From Aulostomus chinensis (lineage: Eukaryota; Chordata; Actinopteri; Syngnathiformes; Aulostomidae): 64,000 nt of DNA. The first letter of the stretch is position 1; each line of letters begins with the position of its first letter. Positions 22,801 through 33,000 of this stretch are shown here, piece by piece. The notes under the pieces were generated by a model that worked only from the letters and a program-made list of their open reading frames with translations, was not told the origin of the DNA and did no database searches. Made by a program: the position numbers and the translations under genes. The stretch spans positions 1,325,001-1,389,000 of the forward strand of contig JBBMOA010000022.1 of NCBI GenBank assembly GCA_037954235.1, written 5' to 3'.

Positions 22801-25213
22801 TGTAACTCAAGGACCTTCAGCAGTTTCCCTATCAAAAAAATCTGCAACTGCAGCAGCGTCAGTGGCTGCTTCCACTGCTGCATCAGTGGCAGCAGCAACC
22901 GCAGCAGCAGCATCTACTGCTGCTACAGGACCTGTTGCTGAGAAAGCAGCCGAGGCTGCAGAAGCTGCAGTCAAAGCAGCAGAAGAAGCAGCTGAGGCTT
23001 CGTCTGCAGTGATAAATGGAGACATAAAACCAGAAGAGGCAGCACAGAAGGCCAAAATCGCAGCAGAAGCAGCTAAAAGCGCATCGGATGCAGCAAAAGA
23101 GGCAGCTGAACAAGCACCTGCATCGATGAAAGACGTAGCAGAAAAACTTGCGGAGGCATCAGCAAATGCGTCAACAGCAGCAGAACAAGCAGCACAGGCA
23201 GCAGAGAAGGCCGCAGAAGCAGACACACCAGAAGCTGCAAAGGAAGCTGCAACAGATGTAGTAAACACAGCTGCTGCTACTGCAGAAACACTAGCAGATA
23301 TTCAGAAAGCACTGGAAAAGGAAGCCTCAAACCAAACAGCTGGAGCAGACTCAGCTTTGGAAATACTGGAACCAGTAATTACGGCGACAGAAAAGGCCGA
23401 AGAGGTGGCAGATAAGGCGGAAATGGTAGCTGAAGCTGCAGCAGCTGCTGTAGAGGCAGTTGACCCAGAAATAATGGAGGAAAAGGCAGCAGAAGCAAGA
23501 AAAATGGCCAAGGAAGCAGCAGAATCAGCACAGGAAGTTGCAAAGGAAACAGCAGGGATTGTTGATCAAGTAATGCCTGATGAACCTACAGCTCCACCAG
23601 CAACATCTGTACCAGCTGTAACTCAAGGACCTTCAGCAGTTTCCCTATCAAAAAAATCTGCAACTGCAGCAGCGTCAGTGGCTGCTTCCACTGCTGCATC
23701 AGTGGCAGCAGCAACCGCAGCAGCAGCATCTACTGCTGCTACAGGACCTGTTGCTGAGAAAGCAGCCGAGGCTGCAGAAGCTGCAGTCAAAGCAGCAGAA
23801 GAAGCAGCTGAGGCTTCGTCTGCAGTGATAAATGGAGACATAAAACCAGAAGAGGCAGCACAGAAGGCCAAAATCGCAGCAGAAGCAGCTAAAAGCGCAT
23901 CGGATGCAGCAAAAGAGGCAGCTGAACAAGCACCTGCATCGATGAAAGACGTAGCAGAAAAACTTGCGGAGGCATCAGCAAATGCGTCAACAGCAGCAGA
24001 ACAAGCAGCACAGGCAGCAGAGAAGGCCGCAGAAGCAGACACACCAGAAGCTGCAAAGGAAGCTGCAACAGATGTAGTAAACACAGCTGCTGCTACTGCA
24101 GAAACACTAGCAGATATTCAGAAAGCACTGGAAAAGGAAGCCTCAAACCAAACAGCAATAATGGACTCATCAACAGCTTTGGCAGAAATAGCAGCAGAAA
24201 TGGGTGAGGCAGCAGCAACTAAAGCACAAATGGCAGCTGAAGCTGCAGCAGCTACAGCAGCCGCAACAGGCGAAACAAAAGATAAAATGGCAGCAGAAGC
24301 AGAGGACCTAGCTCAGGAAGCAGTACAGGCAGCAGAAGTCACAGCTGAAGCTTCAAAGGCAGCAACAGTCATCGCTGAAGCAGCACAAGAATTGACCGAA
24401 ACTTCACTAGAACCTGAGGCACAAAGAGCAGCAGCAGGAGGGTTAGCTGCTGCAGCAGCCTCTGCTGCAGCCGCTGCCTCAGCCGCAGCAGCTGCTGCTG
24501 GACCCACTGCATCTGAGGCAGCAAAAGAGGCAGCTGATGCTGCAGTTGAAGCAGCAACAGCAGCTTCATTAGTTTCAAGTGGAACTGAAGATGTGGGGGT
24601 AGCAGTCAACGCAGCAAAAAAAGCAGCTGCAGCAGCAGAAAAAGCAAAAGAAGCTGCACTTAATGCAGTAACAGCATCACCACCACCATTCAAAGCAGAA
24701 AAAATTGCAGAATCAGCATCAAAATCAGCAGAGGCAGCAAGAAATGCAGCACAGGCAGCAGAAATTGCTTCCTCTACCACAGCGTCAAAAGATGCAATGA
24801 CAGAAGCTTCAAAAATTGTCAAATCAGTGGTAAAAGATACAGCAGAGGCATCAAAGGAATTGGAGGAAATACTACAAGACAGCAGCGGGTCAACAGCAGC
24901 ACAGCGGGAAGCAATAGAACAGGCAGAAGCGGTGGCAAATATGGCACATGCAACAGCAGTTACAGCAGAAACAGCCGTGAAAACAGCAAAAATGGCAATG
25001 GAAACACCAGAACAGGACACCGCAGCCATGAAGGAAGTCCTGAGCTCATCAGCAGAGGCAGCAGCGGCAACAGCTGTAGTAGCAGCAACAGCAGCACAGG
25101 AGGCTTCCAATGGTACAGGAGAATCCACAGCAGCACCACAATCAGCTGCAGTCACCACCAAAGTCAGCCTCACTTCCATCATAGCAACAGTTCTCGCTGT
25201 GACCCTTCTATAA
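16868..25213 (+). CDS. Giant Ala/Glu-rich repeat protein, secreted, probably GPI-anchored
   Basis: Two coding exons are predicted: 16868-16907 (MITKSVIIVLLLI, phase-1 donor GGTAAGT) and 17004-25213 (acceptor GGGAAAAG). They join in frame to a protein of about 2,749 aa. An upstream in-frame ATG at 16820 could add 16 residues; the ATG at 16868 has the better signal-peptide context. After the signal comes a short Thr/Pro-rich part. Residues about 64-2396 are nearly nine copies of a 272-residue unit made almost wholly of Ala, Glu, Lys, Ser and Thr in amphipathic helix-like patterns. Helical blocks are separated by a Pro/Thr-rich spacer (DEPTAPPATSVP). Each full unit has the N-glycosylation sequons NQT and NAS. 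A unique Ala-rich region of about 350 residues ends in SLTSIIATVLAVTLL, a typical GPI-anchor signal. The function is unknown. Composition recalls type I antifreeze and group 3 LEA proteins, but this is only likeness of texture. Confidence 0.85.
17155..24154 (+). repeat. Coding tandem array, 816-bp unit, about 8.6 copies
   Basis: Units recur at exactly 816-bp spacing (272 codons, frame kept), for example the 'gcttccactgctgcatcagt' word at 17155, 17971, 18787 and so on. Eight full copies and a ninth that is cut off after the NQT sequon near 24153 make up the array. Copies differ at only a handful of codons. Variants are shared between particular copies: NQTI in 2 and 4, EPAIT in 5 and 6, and EMVAEAA with ATEKAEE in 7 and 8. 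This indicates recent block duplication or gene conversion. Confidence 0.97.
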
Positions 25214-25290
25214 GGAACTGCATCAGACAGCATGGCATTCATGATGCTCTTAGGTGGAACGCCATTCTTTATTTATGTCCACATGATATT

Positions 25291-25296
25291 ATTAAA
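25291..25296 (+). promoter_or_regulatory. Candidate polyadenylation signal of the Ala-rich gene
   Basis: ATTAAA 78 bases after the stop codon. Alternatives further downstream are ATTAAA near 25706 and AATAAA near 25852. Confidence 0.45.
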
Positions 25297-28200
25297 CTTT
25301 ATTTATCACATCTGTCAAATGTATGAAAATTCTATTGTTAGACGTGTTGGCAGATGTTTTCTGAGTGTGTAGAACAAAATGTAATGTAAAAGGGAGCAGG
25401 GGTCAAAGGGTTAACTACAGTATGTGTCATTTAAACAGCAGTCAAGATCTGATCTGGGTTCAGTGATTCTGATCAAACATTATGTATTAGAATAATTATT
25501 TAAACTAATCAGGGACTGTGGTAAATAATGGCTGATATTCATTCTTTGAAATAGATGTAAATTATTGTATTTATTATTTATTGTGTGTGTGTCTGTTTAT
25601 TAATCAATACAAAATAACCTCAAGATTCATTGATGGCCAAATTATTTTTCTGTTTGTGTGAATGTATAAAAGATGTCAAAATTCTGTTCATTTAAATTGT
25701 GATTATTAAAGGAAAGTTTAAAATGATATGAAGATGTGTAAGAAAACATTAAAATATGTTGAAATGGCCGACTGGCAATTGTCTGATGGCAATGATGGGG
25801 AAGCAGCCGCACTTTAGCTTCTTTCAAAAGAATATCTTAACTTCATGATCAATAAATAACCAACAACTGAATTTATTCAGTCCTGTTTTGTTTCACCAGT
25901 CATCGCAGGTGCATTCTGGGAAATGTGTCCAAACAATGCACAAGAAATGAAGTAGAGGCTGATGAGCCTGGATACCATGTGACAGTCAGAATGGAATTTT
26001 TTAAGTTGCACTGGAAATCTCTGCACCTTCCGACTTCAAATTCCATATCCTCACATTTACAATGCATTTTTTTCCAGTCACATAATTCCATATGATGGCT
26101 GCCTGGGGGAAATGATCATCATCATCATCCTCATCATCACCACCACCATGTTTCTTTGAAATACATGAATAGTAATAATAACAACATAAAGCCAGGCAGG
26201 GTCGGTGTGCCCCCCAGGGCCGGCCCAGGGATCCAGCCAGCTCAGTGTTCAACTGTGCCGCTCAACTCAACTCTGGGATATCGTAACACACAAAAGCAAC
26301 TGAAACGTGAAAATTATGAGTTAACAAGCCAGTCTTGGAATTGTTCTTTTTAGTTTTAACTTCTTTTTTTTTAACAAAAATGACCACAACCTTTTTTTGC
26401 TCTGAAACATCATTCATCATTTTATATTTCACAGATTCTGTTCTTGTTGCAATTATAAAACTCCTCGAGTGGGGATTGTTACCAGGGTAACAGGGCAGAC
26501 AGTGCCTTGCACTATTTTCGCACCTATTTTCATCGGTTAAAAGGTTAAAAGCCCTGAGCAAGATGGCAGCAGCACAGACGCGCCCCAAAGCCTGAGGGAG
26601 GCATTTGGATGATCTCTCTTAGAAACAATGACACAAGGACCTGTCGTTTTTGAGAGCGACGCCAAGAATCTCGAGTCGGGAATTTGCAGGTCAGCTATTT
26701 CATTTTTCTGTAGGCACTGTTTTGAGAAATTAAGAGTGATGTCAAGGATAAAAACCTTAATAAGCAGAACTTTCCTCCCAGTTTGGCCGGAGAAACCAGC
26801 CATGTTGAGAGCGTTGGGAAAAGGCTGCGACGTGGAAGTGTTTCCTCCCCTTCAACTTGTGTGTGCAGCAGGTTACAGTGTTGTTTCTTGGTAAAAGCTT
26901 TTCCTCTCAAACGTCTCATCTTTTTAGCGGGACACCGAGTCGGAGATAACTCGTGTTCTTCACCAGTGCCCAAACGCTCAACTGGTTGCTATGACAATCT
27001 CACACACACAAACATGAAAAATAAACAATAAAGTCTCTGTGTCCTACATTGTGCACAGGGAGGAGGGAGCGAAAGAATGTGGGCTGAACAGAAACCATCA
27101 GTAGAAGAGCTGAATGGTGAAGGTGCTGAGATTCAGAAACCAATTAATTAGACAGGAAGAAAGCATTCCTCTGAGGGGAGACGTGATGTGGTGACTCAAT
27201 GTGAGGTGTGGCTCTGGCAGTTATGAAGTTATGAGAACATACCAACTATTCATACACACCAATTATCATCCCATGATTAAAACTAAAGGAGGACAAACTC
27301 AGAAACACCCCCTGCTCTGGATGGTTAGTAGCATGTGCTTTTACTAAACCGGTGTTTGCCCCATGCGTGCCCGTCAGCCCCACGCCCCCCCCCCCCCCCC
27401 CCCCAGAGTATTACTGATACTTGTCTATTTTCAGTTTGTAAAAGCTGTGGTGATAAAAGAACTGCAGGAAAAGAGACATTGATTGATGAGTGTTTAATGT
27501 TTATTTTTGTCATTTCTAAAAATGTAATTCTTCAAATTTGGCAAAAACGTCCACTTGGAATTGAGCTAACTGAAAGTTTAGGTAGGCAACGGTCAGAGGT
27601 CACTGTGAATACACAAAAGACGTTTCTGGCTTCTGCAAGAACTCTAGATTCAATATGATAAGGAATAGTTACGTCAAAATTTCACGCAAATAAAATGATG
27701 AAGTGACGACATTTTATATCTGGAAAACACACCGCTACTCTGGGCCATGTCATCTAAGTGGTGTCTTCCTACTTTGATTATTTTCTCTAACTATGGAACC
27801 TGTTTGAGTCAATCAATATCTTTATTGATCAGCCTTGGAATAGATTACAGACAAAACTGACAATGACATTTGGCCTGTTGTAAAGAATGACTTCACTTCT
27901 TCTGTCTCTCTTTAACTTCATCTATGTTTTTGAGTTTCTCTCAAACGTCCCTCATCACTCAGCTGTTGCATGTGAAACACTGCAAATCAGTGAGACAGTC
28001 AGTGAGACAGTCAGTGAGCTCCTTTCCTCCTCTGATCCACAGTGTGTGACAACTTAACTGGCTGCTGTTCAGGTTCAGTTCAGCAAGTTGGCCACGAACA
28101 CATTCCTCAGATTGTTCATTCTGAGCCTAGAAAGTTTGTAATTCTATTGCCACTAAATAACTCTGCTCAGCTGCCAAACCTCAATACTGTAGAACCCTGC

Positions 28201-28416
28201 AGGCAAAACCGTTTCAGGTATGTTAAGTGTTTTTAGCCATGTGGATCCTGAATGACACCTTCATGCTGGTGTTGCAAAACTTTTAAGATGTCAGGCTCCT
28301 GTCCCTCAATGTTTTCTGTGTGTAAATTCAAAGTAAATTTAAAGTATATTTTATGTTTGATGTTTAAGGTATTAAATGAGGAAATTATCATTTAAGCAAA
28401 TTCTCACAATCACGAT
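25297..28416. other. Intergenic / long 3' flank, no gene seen
   Basis: AT-rich sequence with an (ATC)n-like run at 26117-26150, a poly-C run at 27386-27404 and a copy of a dispersed repeat at 27525-27660 ('attcttcaaatttggcaaaa', 'ggtcagaggtcactgtgaat'). Three tandem copies of 'gtcagtgagaca' lie near 27990-28018. No ORF has coding character. Confidence 0.6.
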
Positions 28417-28613
28417 AGAGCTGCCAAGTTCCAGAAAATCCCAAGAGTGAGGCCTCTGGTCAGTGCGCCCTTTTTAACGCCAATTTAAACGGATTTCGTT
28501 GAATTTGAGCAAATCTGAACTTTTGCAAATGAGCGTGTGAAATGTCAAGTGTGGCGTGAAAAGAGACATAATTGCGTGACTCTCACTCTCAAAGTGTGAG
28601 ACTTGGCAGCTCT
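28417..28613. mobile_element. MITE with 13-bp terminal inverted repeats
   Basis: It begins AGAGCTGCCAAGT and ends with the exact reverse complement ACTTGGCAGCTCT. About 197 bp long, with no coding capacity, it lies about 400 bp upstream of ring1 exon 1. The superfamily was not determined. Confidence 0.8.
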
Positions 28614-28829
28614 GATAACAATGTTTTGAAGAAAAAGCTTGAATCTAAGTTCCAAGCAATGTTTGAAGGATGTGATGTATTAAATGTTCTCAATAAAAAA
28701 AAATGTTGGTCAAAAAGTCCCTGTTTATTGTTTGGCTTTTATTGTGACAGAGAATAAAATTGTTTTTACCATAAAGAACTCTTCCTGTAAAAAAAAAACT
28801 TTTTGTTGCACTTCATCTATTGACCGCTA

Positions 28830-29154
28830 GGAGCCACTGCCGGCGTGGAAGGGGCGCTGCAGCAGCCGGGGAGGAAGCGACAGTTTCCGGCAGGGAGAAG
28901 AAGACTCGGAGGCTGTGCTAACGCTAGCTAGTTGTTCGGGTTTCGGAAAATGTGTCGCTTTTGACCCGTGTCGTCTCTCCTCTCCGCGACCGAGACTCTA
29001 ACACTGATGGAAATCGTCCTGCCGGTCGTGTTCTGATTCGGGCGAGGATCCAGCACCAGCGTGTTCCGTCGGAGTGTTTTCAAGGTAGTTCGGGGCTCGT
29101 ATGTGTGCGTGTTGTTGTCGGGGGACAGTCAGCTGGCCGTCAGATCAACGGCAG
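28830..29154 (+). other. ring1: ring1 noncoding exon 1 and CpG-rich promoter
   Basis: GC- and CpG-rich sequence in an otherwise AT-rich area, ending at the strong donor GGCAG-GTAAGT after 29154. It has no TATA box, as expected of a housekeeping promoter. The start of transcription cannot be placed exactly. Confidence 0.65.
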
Positions 29155-29982
29155 GTAAGTTTCAAGTCCAGCTTTTCCTCTCTGGTGTCATGTCTCCACC
29201 GACGGGGAAGATATTTTCCTCTTTATGTGTTGAACACGACAGGAGAAACTTATTGTTTTTTTTTTTTTTTTTAAGAACCTCCAGCAAACGTTTGATCTTG
29301 GTCGGAAGTTAACGGCACAGTAAAGTCCCGGGATGAACGTTTTTCCCCTTCTCTGTAGTTTTCTAGCACATGCAAATAACCGGAACTTCCTCGTAGCGCC
29401 CTTTGACGCGTGTGACCTTGTTAAATCGTGTCCAGCCCTCATTCCTCAAGTGTAATGTCACCCGGTTCACGGGATGTATCGCGATATGTCGGGGTATTTG
29501 TTCCGGTACTGATATAAACTGCGATGTGAAAATAGAATAGTCCAATTAAACATTGATTTAGTCAGAACCTGGACGTTATCAAATCTTAAACAGCACACAG
29601 AATGTTTGCAAAAATAAAAAAGATAAGTTTGATTCACACAATGAAAACAAACAATAAGAACGACAGGAGACATAATCAAACGCCAGGATGTGAGCAGGGA
29701 TGTTTTAACGGACCCAAATGTCTGACCGCAAACATGCTATGAATTGCATCATTGTGACATATGACATCACAACCTCCTGACAGGCCCCTGCTGCCCTCAG
29801 GTCTGCAGCTCCTGCATCCACCTCTCACCCAACATCCAAGCTGTTCCAGTGTTTCTCACCTCGGTCGTTGGTGTCGGAGGTGCGAGGCGAGCAGCGAGGC
29901 GAGCAGCGCGGCTGCAGTTGGACCGTTTCTGTCAAATGTGTCTCTTTGTTTTTCCAGTGAGGATTGTTGGGAAATTACAAAC

Positions 29983-30058
29983 ATGGCGGCTCCTCTAAAC
30001 ATCCAGACACCCAGTAAGACATGGGAGCTGAGTCTGTACGAGCTGCACAGGAGCCCTC

Positions 30059-30097
<39 letters not shown>

Positions 30098-33000
30098 CGC
30101 ACGCACTCTATATCTTCAATCCATCTTCAACATTCATACAAGGGCTTCTAAAGAAAACAATCTTAATGGCTTCTGGTGAAGTTTCTAGTTTGAAACCATC
30201 TACAGTCCTCAGGACAGTGAACCTGTGCGTTTGTCCAGGAGGCCATCATGGACGGGACGGAGGTGGCGGTGTCTCCTCGCTCTCTGCACAGTGAACTCAT
30301 GTGTCCCATCTGTCTGGACATGCTGAAGAACACAATGACCACAAAAGAGTGTCTGCACCGTTTCTGCTCCGACTGCATCGTCACTGCACTGCGATCAGGG
30401 TGATGATTTTCACTGTTGTTGATCTTTTCTTTTTTGAAATGGCATTTATATTAAAGGGATACTTCACCCACAAATCCTACTTTGCCTGTCAGTCCTCCAG
30501 GTCGTCATCTGGTATGATCCACGCTGTCTTTGTGCTCAGTAAACATCAAACACTCGGGTTTGAGAGGAACAACAGGCCAACTGTGACTCCTCCAGACCAG
30601 CAGGTGCATTCGGTGGAACAAACGTGCTCCTGCTCGTCCATGGTAGCGGCGGAACGTAAATGTTCTCGTTGGGTTTTAATCTCCATTCAAAGTGTTTGTG
30701 GATCATTGATCACACGGCTAGATTAAGAAGACCTGGATTATACCAGACAATGACCTGGAGTTTGTTTTACAGTTCGGTGGTTGTTAGCCATCGCACTCTA
30801 TTAGCTTCGAGCTAAATCTATGTGGCTGGCTCTTCCTGCATTCTGGAGTCACTCTGGCAAAACGTCTTAGTGAGCTCAATACTCTCCTTAAGCCCCTTCC
30901 ACCCTGCACCAAAAACACGGGTGAATGCGGGTGTTTGGGCACTCTGAAAGGGTTGACTCAGCATTTCGACCCGTGTCCACCGACCCTACAAGCGACCCGG
31001 GTGTTAAATGGCTCGCCTCGGCTCGGCTCGGCTCGCCTGCAGTGTGAAAAAGGTAACCCGCGTTGTCTCAGGTTTCCCGCGACCTTCCTGTCGCATTCTG
31101 ATTTTGTCACTGTGCCGCCTGTCAGGCTGTCATTGTGGAAACTCCAGGGGAAAATAAATAAATAAAACAAACTGGGCTGCGAGAGCTGCTCACTCACGAG
31201 TTTGTCTGCTTTGCAAAAGAGACAAAATTGCAAAGCGACAACGCAAACGTTCGACTCGACGACGTCCATGCTGTCGTTTGTTTCCCTCTCAGTGCTCTGG
31301 CACACTTTTATGTGTAATGATGACGTGATGGAAAAACCCGGGAACACAGCCCCCACAGATAGAGCTCAGACCCACGTCTGCTGGAAGCTTGAATGAGCCC
31401 TGATGCCGAGCAAATGCGGGTACAAAAACCCGCTTTGACCTGCGTGTTTCAGTGTGAAAGGGTAATAGTGAGGACTTGAAGGGATAAATACACTTCATGG
31501 GTGAAGTATCACTTTTAGTTATTTTCAGTGAGCAGATCCAAAGCAGCACATCAGAGACCCAGAGAGCGTTGGCTTGATAACTGACTATCACCATGATTAA
31601 TCCTCCCCATCCCTCTCCCTCCTCCTGTGCTACTCAGGAACAAAGAGTGTCCGACCTGCAGGAAGAAGCTTGTTTCAAGGCGTTCGCTGCGCCGTGACTC
31701 CAACTTTGATGCACTGATCTCCAAGATCTACCCGAGTCGTGATGAGTATGAGGCCCACCAGCGCCGCGTCCTGGAACGCCTCAACAGGCTACACAACAAG
31801 GATGCTTTGAGCTCCAGCATCGAGGAGGGGCTCCGCCAGCAGGCCCGCTACAGGTCCGAGAGGTGGGGGAAGTACGGGAAGGGAGACATTTGGTTTATGA
31901 AGTCAAGCTTGAAGCATTTCAGGAAGAGCTTGTTATATTTGGCAACATGTAATCAAAGCAGCTTTATATCAGGTGAGAAGAAACCTCTCCATCCTGGCAT
32001 TATTCGGGAACTCCATCCACAAGAGCAGCCCTCATCTCAGGTGACTGCTTTCTTTGGAAATTTCCTATCAGGGCGGTGACAGACTTAGTCAACTGGCCAC
32101 CTCGGTGTAGGAGTGATGTCACACCAGATGAGACCCTTTACAACAGGGTGGGATCCAGTCCTGAAACTTGTAGATAAGTTCTTCTAGGAGAACATCTGGT
32201 CCCTTCGTCTCCAGGTCACTGACCTGACATCAGCTGGAGATCTTTGCAGGATCATGTCTACATCAGATCTACCTGTAAACACCAGACCGGTGGATGGTGG
32301 AGGTTCAGTTCTACATCAGATCCACCAGTAAACACCAGACCGGTGGATGGTGGAGGTTCAGTTCTACATCAGATCCACCAGTAAACACCAGACTGGTGGA
32401 TGTTGGAGGTTCAGTTCTACATCAGATCTACCAGTAAACACCAGACTGGTGGATGGTGGAGGTTCAGGTCTACATCAGATCCACCAGTAAACACCAGACT
32501 GGTGGATGGTGGAGGTTCAGGTCTACATCAGATCCACCAGTAAACACCAGACTGGTGGATGTTGGAGGTTCAGTTCTACATCAGATCTACCAGTAAACAC
32601 CAGACCGGTGGATGTTGAAGGTTCAGTTCTACATCAGATCCACCAGTAAACACCAGACTGGTGGATGTTGGAGGTTCAGGTCTACATCAGATCTACCTGT
32701 AAACACCAGACCAGTGGATGGTGGAGGTTCAGTTCTACATCAGATCCACCAGTAAACACCAGACCGGTGGATGTTGGAGGTTCAGTTCTACATCAGATCT
32801 ACCAGTAAACACCAGACCGGTGGATGTTGAAGGTTCAGTTCTACATCAGATCCACCAGTAAACACCAGACCGGTGGATGGTGGAGGTTCAGTTCTACATC
32901 AGATCCACCAGTAAACACCAGACCGGTGGATGGTAGAGGTTCAGTTCTACATCAGATCCGCCAGTAACACCAGACTGGTGGATGGTGGAGGTTCAGGTCT

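Noticed and set aside
17911..24084. Repeated minus-strand ORFs of about 153 codons at 816-bp spacing
   Set aside because: They are shadows of the Ala codons of the plus-strand array (GCA/GCT read backwards) and repeat only because the array does.
17155..24154. Spaced direct repeats that might suggest a CRISPR array
   Set aside because: The units are 816 bp, contiguous, coding, and sit in a vertebrate gene. There are no spacers.
16868..25213. Identification as antifreeze glycoprotein or a known type I antifreeze gene
   Set aside because: There are no Thr-Ala-Ala tripeptide arrays, and the protein is some 2,700 residues with Glu/Lys-rich helices, far from the known short proteins. Only compositional likeness remains.
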